Shown in pieces: positions 26,929-36,638 of a stretch of 64,000 nucleotides of DNA; the first letter of the stretch is position 1, and every line of letters begins with the position of its first letter. Source of the stretch: Stigmatella erecta (GTDB lineage: Bacteria > Myxococcota > Myxococcia > Myxococcales > Myxococcaceae). Made by a program: the position numbers and the translations under genes. The notes beneath the pieces were generated by a model. That model saw only the letters and a program-made list of their open reading frames with translations. It was not told where the DNA came from and made no database searches. Location of the stretch: contig NZ_FOIJ01000011.1 of NCBI RefSeq assembly GCF_900111745.1, positions 62,001 through 126,000 of the forward strand. Reading direction: 5' to 3'.

Positions 26929-28470
26929 ATGCGTGACCGGAACGCATCGGCCATCGTCGATCTGTCGTCCTTCCAGGAAGAGCGCGCCCGGATGCTCCTG
27001 GACCACATCGAGGACTACGCCCTCTTCATGTTGGATCCCTCCGGCGTCGTGAAGACCTGGAACACGGGCGCGGAGCGGCTCAACGGCTACACCCCGGCGG
27101 AGATCGTGGGGCGGCACTTCTCCTTGTTCTACCCTCCCGCGGACATCGCCGCCGGCAAGTGCGAACGCAAGCTGCGCTGTGCCGCCACCGAGGGCCGCTT
27201 CGAGGAGGAAGGTTGGCGGATCCGCAAGAACGGCGAGCCGTACTGGGCCAGCGCCATCCTCACCGCCATTCGCGATGCCTCGGGCTCGCTGGTGGGGTTC
27301 GCCAAGGTCACACGGGACCTGACCGCGCGCCGCAAGGCCGAGGAACAACTCCGGCAGAGCGAGGAGCGCTTCCGGCTGCTGGTCTCCAGCATCCAGGACT
27401 ACGCCGTCTTCATGCTGGAGCCCGACGGGCGGGTGAGCAGCTGGAACACCGGGGCTCAACAGCTCAAGGGCTACCAGGCCCAGGAGATCATCGGGCACCC
27501 CCTCACCCGCTTCTACCAGGAGGAGGATGTGGCCCGGGGCAAGCCCTGGGCGCTGCTGCGCGAGGCCACGGCCCACGGCCGCGTCGAGGACGAGGGCTGG
27601 CGCGTGCGCAAGGACGGCACGTGCTTCTGGGCCAACGTCATCATCACGGCCATGCGTGACGAGCACGGCACCCTCCTGGGATTCTCGAAGGTGACGCGGG
27701 ACCTCACCCCCCACAAGCGCATGGAACAGGAGCGGCTTCAGCTCGCCCAGAGCGAGGAGGCGATCCGGCTGCGCGACGAGTTCCTCTCCATCGCCGCGCA
27801 CGAGCTGAAGACGCCCTTGACGGCGCTCCACCTCCAGCTCCAGGGGCTGAGAAAGCAGGTGGAGGCGCTCGATCAGAAGATCGCCCTCAAGCTCGGCCTC
27901 GCGCTTCGCAGCACCGGGCGCCTGTCGGGCCTCGTCGAGACGTTGCTCGATGTCTCGCGGATCTCCACCGGCCGGCTCACCCTTCACCCGGAGCGCTTCG
28001 AGCTGACCGCCGCGGTGCGGGAGCTCGCCGAGCGCCTGCGCGAAGCGGCGTCCACCGCCCAGTGTCAGCTCCTGCTCCGGGAGGAGGGGCCCATCGAGGG
28101 CACCTGGGATCGCCTCCGAATCGAACAGGTGGTCACCAACCTGCTGGCCAATGCGTTCAAGTACGCGGCGGACTGCCAGGTCGAGATCGCCATGGCCCGG
28201 GAGGGGGCCGAGGCCATCCTCATCATCACGGACACCGGGCCCGGCCTGCCGGCGCAGGACATCCCCCGGCTGTTCAACAGGTTCGAGCGCGCCGTGCCCA
28301 TGAGCCACTATGGCGGGCTGGGGCTGGGGCTGTACGTGTGCCGGGAGATCGTCACCGCCCATGGGGGGACGATCTCCGCCGCCAACGCCCCCGGAGGGGG
28401 CGCCCGCTTCACCATCCGCCTGCCCACGGAGCGGCGGGGCCCCGGAGATGCGGGGCAAGCCCTCAACTAG
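26929..28470 (+). CDS. PAS-PAS sensor histidine kinase, cytoplasmic
   Basis: 513 residues, no membrane segments. Two homologous PAS domains with PAC ends (about 20-135 and 145-265) share DYA-FML-P-G-V-WNTGA and the ending F-KVTRDLT, suggesting internal duplication. A HisKA dimerisation helix follows with SIAAHELKTPL (His291). The ATPase domain shows NLLANAFKYA, DTGPGLP and GLGLGLYVC. No receiver domain is attached and no response regulator gene lies nearby, so the phosphorelay partner is encoded elsewhere. Its stop overlaps that of the convergent GH97 gene by 4 bases. Confidence 0.94.
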   Translation: MRDRNASAIVDLSSFQEERARMLLDHIEDYALFMLDPSGVVKTWNTGAERLNGYTPAEIVGRHFSLFYPPADIAAGKCERKLRCAATEGRFEEEGWRIRKNGEPYWASAILTAIRDASGSLVGFAKVTRDLTARRKAEEQLRQSEERFRLLVSSIQDYAVFMLEPDGRVSSWNTGAQQLKGYQAQEIIGHPLTRFYQEEDVARGKPWALLREATAHGRVEDEGWRVRKDGTCFWANVIITAMRDEHGTLLGFSKVTRDLTPHKRMEQERLQLAQSEEAIRLRDEFLSIAAHELKTPLTALHLQLQGLRKQVEALDQKIALKLGLALRSTGRLSGLVETLLDVSRISTGRLTLHPERFELTAAVRELAERLREAASTAQCQLLLREEGPIEGTWDRLRIEQVVTNLLANAFKYAADCQVEIAMAREGAEAILIITDTGPGLPAQDIPRLFNRFERAVPMSHYGGLGLGLYVCREIVTAHGGTISAANAPGGGARFTIRLPTERRGPGDAGQALN

Positions 28471-30701
28471 GGCACGCTGCCGACCTGCACCAGTTGCCAC
28501 TGCTGGTTGGCGTCACCGCTCCAGGGCCATTGGATGACGTTCGCGCCATCGGCCAGGGAGGCGCTCTCGACGTCGAGCACCATGCCGCTGTGACGGCTGA
28601 CGATCCGGACGTAGCCGCCGCCCACGTCGGTGAGCTGCCACTGCTGATTGGCGCTCCCCCGGCTCGTGTACTGGATGAGCTTCGCCCCCGCGGCGGCCGA
28701 GGCGTCGTAGACATCCAGGGTCCTGCCGCTGTTGCGGTTGAGCAGGCCGTAGTATCCGCCCCCGGCGTCGACCAGCCGCCACTCATCGTTGGTGGTGCTG
28801 TCCACGTAAGCCCACTGGATGACCGCCGCCCCGTCAGACCTCGACGCGTTCTGAACGGCGAGGGCCTTGCCGCTCTGACGGTTGATGATCTTGTAGAGGG
28901 CGCTCGGCACCACCGGCACGCTCTGGGAGGTGATGCGGATCGCCGCCCCGCCGTTGGCCCTCACGGGGATGTTCAGCACGCTGGTGCTCGACACCTGCTG
29001 AACCTGGTACGCGATGTCGTTGTCCGACGTCCCATCCCTGTAGATGTGCGCGGTGTAGTTCGTTCCGGCGGTCAGGAACGACAGGGGAATCACCGCCGTC
29101 CGTCCCGCGCCGCCGGAGATCGTTCCGACGTACCAGTCATTTCCCCGCCGGCGCGCGAGCGTGGCGTACTGGCTCGGATGGCCCTCCAGCAGGCGCGTGT
29201 CGTCCCAGGAGGACGGAAGGGCGCGCAGGAACTCCCGGGCCACACTGTCGCGGTACATCGCGCCATGGTCGGAGTAGTGCTGGACGTAGGACGCGAACAG
29301 GACGGGCAGCGCGGTCTGGTGCGCCCACGTGGTCTGTCCCCCCGCGTTCGAGTAGGCCCCAGGCGTGTAGTCCATGGCACCGACGGCCCCCCGGGTGAAG
29401 AGCAGCGAGACATTGTGCGCCGCGGACAGCTCTCCTTGCTCCGCGCCGAAGACGCCCTCCTGGGTGAGGACGTTGGGCCACTTGCGGCCGATGCCATTCG
29501 GCTTGGTGCACCCGTGGAAGTTGACGAGCAGCCGGTTCTCCGCCGCCACCTGGGCGAGCTTCTCGTAGAGCTGCATGGTGACCTGGGAGTCGCCGTCGAA
29601 GAAGTCGACCTTGACGCCGCGCACGCCCCAGCCCGCCCAGCGGCTGAACAGCGTGCGCATCTGCGACTCGGTCTTGACGTCCTCGTCGTTCACCCAGAGC
29701 CAGATTCCGACGTTCTTCGTGTTCGCGTAGCTCACGAGCGAAGGCACCCAGCTCGCCTGCCAGCCCTCGTCCACCAGGTAGTACTCCCAGCCCATCGCCG
29801 AGGCGGAGTCGACGAACGAGACGTGCGTGTTGTAGTCCGATTGATTCCCACCGGCGCGCCAGGACCAGCCCGACCGGCCCGGCCGGATCCAGGAGGTATC
29901 GGCGAGCTGAGACGGTGCGCTCAGGTTCTCGACCAGGCTCGACTCCACGAGGGTGGCGAGCGAGCCGATGACCGCGAGCCGCCAGGGGCTGTTGAACTGC
30001 CGCGACGTGTTCACGCTCGTCGCGGTGGGCCAGGACCACCGCAGCGTGTTGCCACTGCCCCCCGTCAACTGGGACGTGTGGTAGCTGCCTCCGAGGTCGC
30101 TCTCGGCCAAGAGGACCCACCGAGTGTCCACCGCCGCCAGAACCGGCATGCCGAGAGTGCCGCTGGTGAAGCTGCCGCGCGCCGGGTAGTAGCCCTCGTA
30201 GTTCGACACGTAGGACTGCGCGTACCCCGTGGCCGTGTCCGGCAGGTTGAAGGCGCTGCTTTCACTGTAGATGGAGAGCGCCCCGCTTCCGGGGATGCGG
30301 TAGCGATAGGCGATGCCGTCGTCGTAGGCGCGCACGGCCAGGTGCAGCTCCTGCCCGCCCTTCGAGAAGCGCAGCACGGCCTCGTTGGCGGCGTTGAGGT
30401 AGCTCGCCTTCTTCCGGCCCGGCAGGGAGTAGCTCTCGTTGATGACGGCGTTGCTCCGGCTGACGAAGCTCAGACCGTTCACGAAGTCGCCCGCGCTGGT
30501 GCTGATCCCCAGCGCGGAGCTTTCGAGCACCACGGCACCGTCCTGCGTGACGGAATAGCTCAGGGCACCGGTGGACGGGTGGAGGCTGACGGAAATGCTG
30601 GTCGAGCCGTTGGGCGAGGACACGGTCCACTGAGCCCATGCGTTGGCGGGAACCAGGGTCAGCAGACCGATGCTCCCGAAGAGTGCACGGAGGAATGGCA
30701 T
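28467..30701 (-). CDS. Secreted GH97 glycosidase (alpha-glucosidase/alpha-galactosidase) with C-terminal RICIN/CBM13 domain
   Basis: 744 residues from ATG 30701, giving a Sec signal ending NAWA. The N-terminal beta-sandwich and the barrel match GH97 (SYVSNYEGYYPARG, KVDFFDGDSQ, NFHGCTKPNGIGRKWPNVLTQEGVFG). Asp366 in VKVDFFDGD falls where retaining GH97 enzymes carry their nucleophile, which favours an alpha-galactosidase-like retaining enzyme over the inverting SusB type; this is inference. Residues about 610-744 are three QW-containing ricin-type repeats (NDEWRLVD, NQQWQLTD, NQQWQLVQ) for sugar binding. It should act outside the cytoplasm on oligosaccharides. Confidence 0.9.
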   Translation of the reverse strand: MPFLRALFGSIGLLTLVPANAWAQWTVSSPNGSTSISVSLHPSTGALSYSVTQDGAVVLESSALGISTSAGDFVNGLSFVSRSNAVINESYSLPGRKKASYLNAANEAVLRFSKGGQELHLAVRAYDDGIAYRYRIPGSGALSIYSESSAFNLPDTATGYAQSYVSNYEGYYPARGSFTSGTLGMPVLAAVDTRWVLLAESDLGGSYHTSQLTGGSGNTLRWSWPTATSVNTSRQFNSPWRLAVIGSLATLVESSLVENLSAPSQLADTSWIRPGRSGWSWRAGGNQSDYNTHVSFVDSASAMGWEYYLVDEGWQASWVPSLVSYANTKNVGIWLWVNDEDVKTESQMRTLFSRWAGWGVRGVKVDFFDGDSQVTMQLYEKLAQVAAENRLLVNFHGCTKPNGIGRKWPNVLTQEGVFGAEQGELSAAHNVSLLFTRGAVGAMDYTPGAYSNAGGQTTWAHQTALPVLFASYVQHYSDHGAMYRDSVAREFLRALPSSWDDTRLLEGHPSQYATLARRRGNDWYVGTISGGAGRTAVIPLSFLTAGTNYTAHIYRDGTSDNDIAYQVQQVSSTSVLNIPVRANGGAAIRITSQSVPVVPSALYKIINRQSGKALAVQNASRSDGAAVIQWAYVDSTTNDEWRLVDAGGGYYGLLNRNSGRTLDVYDASAAAGAKLIQYTSRGSANQQWQLTDVGGGYVRIVSRHSGMVLDVESASLADGANVIQWPWSGDANQQWQLVQVGSVP

Positions 30702-30822
30702 CACGACGGTTCTCCTGGGCAAGGGGGACGTCCCGACAGAATGCCCCCTTCCTAGCAAAACCTGATATTCAAGAATATCCCTTCGTGTGCCGGGCTCCCT
30801 CGCGAGCCGGAGACCGCTGGGA

Positions 30823-31440
30823 CTACAGGGCGGGCATGGCCTTGCGCATGCTCTCGCGCGCCTCCAGCCGGGCCACCCAGGTCTTCACGCGGGGGAAGGC
30901 CTCCAGCTCCAGGCCCATGGGGGCGCGCAGCAGCAGGCTGGAGACCATCGAGAAGTCCGCGATCGTCAGCGGGCCACAGAGGAACTCCCGCTGGGCGAGG
31001 GCCCCTTCCAGGACACCGAGATCCCTGCGGACCTTCTCCAGGCCGGCCAGGTACTTCGCCTCGTCCTTCACGCGGCCCATCATCTTGGCGTAGACGGTCT
31101 CCAGCATCACCTCGAGGGTGGACGGGCTGAAGGTGGTGGCCTGCCACTGCAGCCACTGCTGCACCTGGGCAATGCCCCGGGCGTCCGTGGGCATCAGCCC
31201 ACTGCCGGGCTTCTGGGCCACCAGGTAACAGAGGATGGCGTTGGACTCCCAGACACAGAACCCGTCGTCGTCCTCCAGGACAGGCACCTTGCCGTTGGGG
31301 TTCTTGGCGAGGAACGCGGGCGACTTGTGCTCGCCCTTCATCATGTCCACGGGGACCAGGGTCACGGGCAGGGCCAGCTCATTCACGAGGGCGATGACCT
31401 TGAAGGCGGCGGTGGACAGGGGGTTGGCATGAAGCTTCAT
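30823..31440 (-). CDS. Glutathione S-transferase family protein
   Basis: 205 residues from ATG 31440. The thioredoxin-like N-domain has KVPVLEDDDGFCVWESNAILCYL with the cis-Pro and the Glu-Ser pair that binds glutathione, followed by the all-helical C-domain with LTIADFSM. The catalytic position near residues 7-8 has Ser-Thr (NPLST), as in theta or beta-like forms. It probably conjugates or reduces electrophiles in the cytoplasm. It lies between two glycosidase genes on the same strand with gaps of 109 and 121 bases, so coupling with them is unlikely. Confidence 0.9.
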   Translation of the reverse strand: MKLHANPLSTAAFKVIALVNELALPVTLVPVDMMKGEHKSPAFLAKNPNGKVPVLEDDDGFCVWESNAILCYLVAQKPGSGLMPTDARGIAQVQQWLQWQATTFSPSTLEVMLETVYAKMMGRVKDEAKYLAGLEKVRRDLGVLEGALAQREFLCGPLTIADFSMVSSLLLRAPMGLELEAFPRVKTWVARLEARESMRKAMPAL

Positions 31441-31549
31441 GGGGTGGACTCCAGGGTGAGGAAGGGGGCCGCACCCTAGCCCGGAGCACCGTCCCTCCGC
31501 CAAGCGGACCGTGCTCCGGCCAGGCTCCTCTCAGCTCACCGGGCAGCGC

Positions 31550-34500
31550 TCAGGGGACCTGCTCGAACAACCACTGGCTGCTGGCGTTGGCGGCAGGGAC
31601 GTTGTCCTTGTACTGCGCGTACCCGAGCTTGTCCTCGATGTGGATGTAGGCGTTGGGCTGCCAGCGGTTCCGGAACCGCTTGTACCCCTGGACGTCTTCC
31701 AGGGTCCATTGGCCGCTGGCGTAGGCATCCGGGACGCGTCCGTACTGCACCCAGCCCTTCAGCCCTTCCAGGTGCAACACATCGCCGGTCCAGCGGTTGA
31801 CGAGCCGCGTGTATCCGCCGTCGGCGATCATGTACCAGTGGCTGCTCCAGTTGCCGGCGGGCGCGGCGCCGTACTGGACCTTCCCGTCCCGGTCCAGGTT
31901 CTCGATGTGCAGGTAGTCGCCGGTCCAGCGGTTCTTGAGGCGGTAGTAGGTGGGCGAGACCGGCGCCGGACTCGAGCTCGCGACCGCCAGGGAGATGGCG
32001 TCGAGGTTCACGTTCCCCGAGTCGCTCGCGTCGTACTGGTAGCTAATGAGGTTGTCGCCGGCGGCGAGGGTGAGCGTCTCCGCCCGCTCCGCCCAGGTGT
32101 CCCAGTTCGCCAGGGAGGCGAGCGAGGTCTGCACGGCCTTGGTGCCGTTCACGGAGACGCTCAGCGTCTTCGCGCTCCCCGTCGCATTGGCGTACCGCAG
32201 CGAGACGGCGTAGCTCCCGGCCGCCGGCACGCGGACATGGAACCGGGTGGTGACGCCCTGCTTCAGGTACCCATCCACGAAACCGGAGCCAGAGAAGTTG
32301 GCGTGGTCCTTGTTGATCGACGCGCCCCCCTGGAGGATGGCCTCCTCGGCCTCGTAGACGGTGCGGTCCGGGGCCGCGGTGCCGGTGGCGAGGATGCTCC
32401 GGGCGGAGCCGGCGGACACCTTGACGTACGTGACGTCGCCGTAGACGTCGGTGCCGGTCGCCCAGCCCTCCCCCGCGGCGCTCTCGAGCGCGGCCTTGCC
32501 GGTGTAGCGCGTGGCCGCCTGGCCGTTCACGGTGACCGAGGCGGCCGCCTTGCCGTGAAGCTTGGCGACGTAATACTGGAGCGACGGGGGCGTGTAGTTC
32601 CCGGTCCTGGCGCCGATGTCGAAGCGGACGCCGCTCGCCCCGGTGTCCTGGGCGGTCATGGCCTGCTTGAAGTAGGCGCTCCCCTCGTACTGGAACGTGT
32701 CCCCGTCGTCGTCGTAGTAGGTGAACCGGCTCTGGGCGGCGTCGGGGAAGACCTCCAGGTAGACCTTCCGGATGGCCCGCTCGCCGATCCAGTTCTGGCT
32801 CTCCTGCATGGGGATGATGGCGCCCTTGCGGATGAACAGGGGCAGGTCCTCCCACGTGCTGGTGTTCAGGGGGTAGCGGATCCACTGCGGCCCCACGTAG
32901 GCCGTGCCTCGGGTGAAGTCGTACCAGGTGCCGGCCGGGAGGTAGAGGGTCTTCGTGCTCTGGCCCTGCTCGACGACCGGGGACGCCAGCAGGTAGTCGC
33001 CGAACATCCACGAATCGAAGGTGTTGCGGAGGTTGGTGTCGCCCAAGAACTCGTAGAAGAGCGGCCACACGAGGCCAAGGCCGGTCTCATAGGCGCTCCG
33101 CTCGTACGCGTAGATGTAGGGCAGGAGCCGGTAGCGCAGGTACAGGGCGTTCTTGGAGGCAGCCTCGGCGACGGGGCCGTACACCCACGGCTGGCGCTGC
33201 TGGTTGAGGTAGCCGTGCACCCGGTGCACCGGCACCACGGCGGAGAACTGCATGTAGCGCGCGTAGTTCTCGTGGGTCGGCGTCCCGTTGTGGGCGCCGG
33301 TGTCCATGCCCCACTTCACGGCGCCGGCGTTGACCGAGGCGAGCAGCCGCTCGCGCTGCTCGGCCATGGTCTTCCAGCCGATGTAGTTCCCCGCGCCGTC
33401 GAAGTTCCAGGTGTCCCCGGACCAGAGCGCGTAGCCGTAGCGCTGGGAGCCCAGGAACTGGTTGCGGTTGATGGACCAGACGCGCTTGCCGCTGTAGGCG
33501 CGCTGCCACTCGTAGGCGCCCCGCTGCATGTTCAGGAACTGCAAGTTGTCGTCCCAGGGGCCCAGGTTGTCGGCCTCGTCGTTCCACCACGCCACGATGC
33601 CGGCGTCGTACGACTCCTTGAAGTGGCTCCAGAACCAGTTGCGGCAGTCCGTGAGGGCGAAGTTCACGTCCTTGCACTGGCGGCCGGAGAAGTAGTCGAC
33701 GTAGTCATCGCCCTGGTGCTTGAAGAAGCACCCGTGGTCGAGGGCCCACTGCGCCGCGGCCGTCGTCCCACCGCTGGCGTTCTTCAGGAGGATGCGGGGC
33801 TTGGTGATTCCGCCCAGCTTGATGCCCTGCGCGGCCATGGTGGCCGCGAAGCCGCCGGAGGCGCCGTCCGGGAACTTGGCGACCTGGCTGTAGTTGCCGG
33901 GCCCGTTGACGCTGTTCCAGCGCCACTCGCCGTAGTTGTCCTCGCCCCAGGCCTTCCAATCGAAGTCGAAGATGAACGCGTCGATGGGGATGGCCTTGCT
34001 TCGATAGGTGTTGATGATGTCCGTGACTTCGGCCTTGTCCGCCCCCCACTCGGTGTTGATGAAGCCCATGGCCCACTTGGGGAACATGGGGGGCCTGCCG
34101 CTGATCTCGGTCATGGCCTGCATGAAGGCCTTGGGCTCGCCGACGATGAAGTAGAGGTCGACGTCCTTCTTGGTCGTGTTGCTGAACTCGAGGCGGCTCG
34201 AGTCGATGAGGAAGTCGCCCCCCGCCGAGTCGAACAAGAGGCCGTACTTCAGGGTGAAGGCGAACGGAGCGCCCGCATGTCCCTGCTCGCTGGCCGTCAC
34301 GTGGCCGCCGGAGTCGCGCCGCAGGCCCGCATCCGAGTTGGCCAGGACGTGATAGCCGCCGATGCCGTAGAAGGGCTCGCCGGCGGCGTGGTTGAAGTTC
34401 ACGCCGTTGCCGTAGAAGCCCTCGGCGGCCTGCTCGCTGATCAGCACGTTTCCGGCGGCGTCGGAGATGGAGACCCGGCTCGGGGTCCGCGAAATCTTCA

Positions 34501-35341
34501 CCACCATCTTGCTCGTGGTGAGGGTGATCGGATCGGAGCCCGTGTTCACGGAGACGCCCGTCCCGGTGGCCCAGGTCTTGGCCGGATCCACGGCCAGCGT
34601 CTTGGGGCTGGACACGCCGCCCGGCAGGAAGTCGATCCAGGCGATCTCCGGCTTCACCATCCGGACCTTGAGCTGATCTCCGTTACTCATGGAGACGGTG
34701 ACGGAGTCCGCACTGGACGTGACGCCGGTCACGTTCCTCGCGCCGGGCGCGAGCGAGTTCGGCGTCCAGAGCTGCGCGTGGGTGCCGTTGCAGGTGAAGA
34801 GCTGAACGTTGGTGACCGTGTCCCTCGGGGCGACGCCTCCCGCCACGTCCAGGCACTTGTTGCTCAGCGGGCTGACGAACCGGACCTTGCCGTTGCCCCC
34901 GTCTTCGATCCGGAACTTCTGGGCGGTGGTGCCGTTACAGGGGAAGAGCTGGATGTTCGTCCGGTCGGCGGTCCCGGCATTGTCGATGTCCACGCACTTG
35001 TGGGTCCCGGTGTTGACGAGGCGCACGAGGCCGTCGCCCTGGTTCTCCACCCAGAACTTCTGGGGCTCGCCGCCGGTGCAGTTCCAGACCTGGATGTTGG
35101 TCTTGGGGTCCGGGCTGCCCTTGTCCACGTCCAGACACACGCTGGAGCCAGCGTTCGTACCGAAGGTGTAGGGGCCCGCGCCGCCGGGGAGGGCGAGGCT
35201 TGATCGGGCTTGTGCGGTGGCGGCCGGGCCACCTTCTTGAACCGGGAGGGGTTCCGCGTCATCCCGTGCCCCTCCGCATCCAATCACTGCGATGAGCGCA
35301 AGCAGCCTGGTGAGCCGTTGTTCTGGTTTGGGTTTCCTCAT
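31550..35341 (-). CDS. Lipoprotein GH31 alpha-glucosidase with RICIN and CBM35 modules
   Basis: 1263 residues from ATG 35341; leader LLALIAVIGC carries a lipobox. Modules in order: a ricin-type lectin (about 45-190, with SVCLDVDKG, HKCVDIDNAG and NKCLDVAGG repeats), the GH31 N-domain and barrel with WWNDEAD at about 585-591 as the likely nucleophile region and WGMDTG beyond it, a C-terminal sandwich, a CBM35-like domain (YEAEEAILQGGAS ... NLDAIS, about 1010-1125), and a final beta-trefoil-like tail with repeated NRWTGDYLHIE units. It hydrolyses alpha-glucosidic (or alpha-xylosidic) ends at the cell surface. It is much longer than simple GH31 enzymes because of the binding modules. Confidence 0.9.
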   Translation of the reverse strand: MRKPKPEQRLTRLLALIAVIGCGGARDDAEPLPVQEGGPAATAQARSSLALPGGAGPYTFGTNAGSSVCLDVDKGSPDPKTNIQVWNCTGGEPQKFWVENQGDGLVRLVNTGTHKCVDIDNAGTADRTNIQLFPCNGTTAQKFRIEDGGNGKVRFVSPLSNKCLDVAGGVAPRDTVTNVQLFTCNGTHAQLWTPNSLAPGARNVTGVTSSADSVTVSMSNGDQLKVRMVKPEIAWIDFLPGGVSSPKTLAVDPAKTWATGTGVSVNTGSDPITLTTSKMVVKISRTPSRVSISDAAGNVLISEQAAEGFYGNGVNFNHAAGEPFYGIGGYHVLANSDAGLRRDSGGHVTASEQGHAGAPFAFTLKYGLLFDSAGGDFLIDSSRLEFSNTTKKDVDLYFIVGEPKAFMQAMTEISGRPPMFPKWAMGFINTEWGADKAEVTDIINTYRSKAIPIDAFIFDFDWKAWGEDNYGEWRWNSVNGPGNYSQVAKFPDGASGGFAATMAAQGIKLGGITKPRILLKNASGGTTAAAQWALDHGCFFKHQGDDYVDYFSGRQCKDVNFALTDCRNWFWSHFKESYDAGIVAWWNDEADNLGPWDDNLQFLNMQRGAYEWQRAYSGKRVWSINRNQFLGSQRYGYALWSGDTWNFDGAGNYIGWKTMAEQRERLLASVNAGAVKWGMDTGAHNGTPTHENYARYMQFSAVVPVHRVHGYLNQQRQPWVYGPVAEAASKNALYLRYRLLPYIYAYERSAYETGLGLVWPLFYEFLGDTNLRNTFDSWMFGDYLLASPVVEQGQSTKTLYLPAGTWYDFTRGTAYVGPQWIRYPLNTSTWEDLPLFIRKGAIIPMQESQNWIGERAIRKVYLEVFPDAAQSRFTYYDDDGDTFQYEGSAYFKQAMTAQDTGASGVRFDIGARTGNYTPPSLQYYVAKLHGKAAASVTVNGQAATRYTGKAALESAAGEGWATGTDVYGDVTYVKVSAGSARSILATGTAAPDRTVYEAEEAILQGGASINKDHANFSGSGFVDGYLKQGVTTRFHVRVPAAGSYAVSLRYANATGSAKTLSVSVNGTKAVQTSLASLANWDTWAERAETLTLAAGDNLISYQYDASDSGNVNLDAISLAVASSSPAPVSPTYYRLKNRWTGDYLHIENLDRDGKVQYGAAPAGNWSSHWYMIADGGYTRLVNRWTGDVLHLEGLKGWVQYGRVPDAYASGQWTLEDVQGYKRFRNRWQPNAYIHIEDKLGYAQYKDNVPAANASSQWLFEQVP

Positions 35342-35598
35342 CTCGTGCCCCTCCCTCATTTTCCAATTCAAGAGCGGCCCGTGCATATCAGTCAAACGAA
35401 GCAAATCCAACAAAAGCGGACGGCGTGATGTTGAGGTTCAAATAGCGGCCGCCCACAAGCTCTGCCCCTTGTCGCGCGCTCATGGATGGGCGGCCTGGGC
35501 GGGTCTGCATGATACAGAACGCAGTGAAGGGGAATCCCTTGGCGGACATCCACTTGCTGATATCAAAGGCCTTTCATCTCAACGAAGGAGTTTGTGAC

Positions 35599-36075
35599 AT
35601 GAGCAACCCAAATAAAGACGTCATCGATGTCCTCAATGACCTGATCGAGTACAGCAAGGACGGCGAAAAGGGATTCAAGGCGGCGGCTGACGATGTAAAG
35701 AATCCGGAGTTGAAGAGCTTCTTCGTGCAGCGCGCGGGCGAATGCGCCAACGCCGCGGCTGAACTACAGGGCGAGGCTCGCCGCCTGGGCGGAGATCCGG
35801 AAACCTCGACCAGCGTCAGTGGTGACCTGCACCGCGGCTGGGTCAACCTCAAGTCCATGCTGACCGGCAAGGATGAAGAGGCAGTGCTCAATGAAGTCGA
35901 GCGTGGCGAGGATCATGCACTCAAGGCATACAAGGATGCCCGCGAGAAGCTGATCAAGCTGGGCCGCACCTTCAGTGACTCGGCCTATGTTCTGGTCGAG
36001 CGCCAATTACAAGGCGTGCAGCGCAACCACGACCAGGTCAAGGCCCTGCGCAACGCCGCTCGCGCCCGTTCCTAA
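35599..36075 (+). CDS. PA2169-family four-helix-bundle protein (DUF2383)
   Basis: 158 residues from ATG 35599, with AAGGAG 8 bases upstream. The protein is all helical: DVIDVLNDLIEYSKDGEKGFK, then FFVQRAGECANAAAEL, LHRGWVNLKSML and a Glu/His-rich third helix ERGEDHAL. This is the ferritin-like arrangement of the PA2169/DUF2383 family, which is of unknown function and often stress-linked in Pseudomonas and relatives. Base composition is visibly lower in GC than its neighbours and codons are more mixed. With the transposase remnant just downstream, this suggests horizontal acquisition. Confidence 0.85.
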   Translation: MSNPNKDVIDVLNDLIEYSKDGEKGFKAAADDVKNPELKSFFVQRAGECANAAAELQGEARRLGGDPETSTSVSGDLHRGWVNLKSMLTGKDEEAVLNEVERGEDHALKAYKDAREKLIKLGRTFSDSAYVLVERQLQGVQRNHDQVKALRNAARARS

Positions 36076-36098
36076 GAGACTATCTCGGCCTCAAGATT

Positions 36099-36540
36099 CT
36101 ACACATCTCGTAGCTGCCATCCGAGGACAAGATCGGTCAGCGTCCTGGAGCACCGAAGAAGCGTCAACCAGCCCGGAGCGCCGTTGCGCTGGAGATGTCC
36201 GCCCAGGGCAGCGACGGCGTAAAGGGCGTCACGACTGGTGGCCGCGCGGCCGTCTTGGAAGAACCTCCGTGTTTTGGCATAGGCCCTGAGGACAGCCGAT
36301 TGGGTCTCTGTGAGGACGGCCGAGGCGGCAGGAGGGGTGGCGGCATTCGCAAGGGTCCGCAAGTTGACGCCTTGGGGCTGCGCCAAGCATCCGGCCCCCC
36401 CGGCATGGGACCGCTCAGAGTGGACGCTGCGGTGCGTGAGCGGCGGAGGGATATCAGCCGCTCCTCAGCCAGTCGGCTGGAGGTAGGCGACAAGCAGCTC
36501 GTTCTCTCAGCCACCTGCGCGCCCCTGCATCCAGTCGAGC
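36099..36540 (-). pseudogene. Remnant of an IS4/Tn5-type transposase C-terminus
   Basis: Reading from TTG 36386 to 36099 gives RAATSRDALYAVAALGGHLQ, then RNGAPGWLTLLR and VLGWQLRDV. This resembles the conserved end of IS4/Tn5-group transposases (tPT-REA, LGGHL-R-G-PGW-LW-G, L-EGW). The same frame upstream is interrupted by a TGA at 36467, beyond which LVAYLQPTG is readable, so the gene is broken. No catalytic DDE region remains and no terminal inverted repeats were found. Confidence 0.6.
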
Positions 36541-36562
36541 GCGGGCGGAGCGGGTGCTGCCA

Positions 36563-36607
36563 ACTGGTTGGTACCGCGCAGCGGCTGCTACCGACTGGTT
36601 GGTACCG
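36563..36607. repeat. 14-bp direct repeat pair
   Basis: ACTGGTTGGTACCG occurs at 36563-36576 and 36594-36607, 31 bases apart start to start. It lies just beyond the transposase remnant and may be a trace of a transposition or slippage event. Confidence 0.5.
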
Positions 36608-36616
36608 TCGACGAAC

Positions 36617-36638
36617 ACCGTCCGCGATCTCGGACGGT
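36617..36638. repeat. Perfect 8-bp hairpin near the transposase remnant
   Basis: ACCGTCCG (36617-36624) pairs with CGGACGGT (36631-36638) around a 6-base loop. No T-run follows on either strand, so a terminator is not assured; it could be part of a former mobile-element end. Confidence 0.4.

Noticed and set aside
31511-35203. 1230-codon frame opposite the GH31 gene
   Set aside because: Antisense shadow; Val/Gly/Arg-rich with no motifs.
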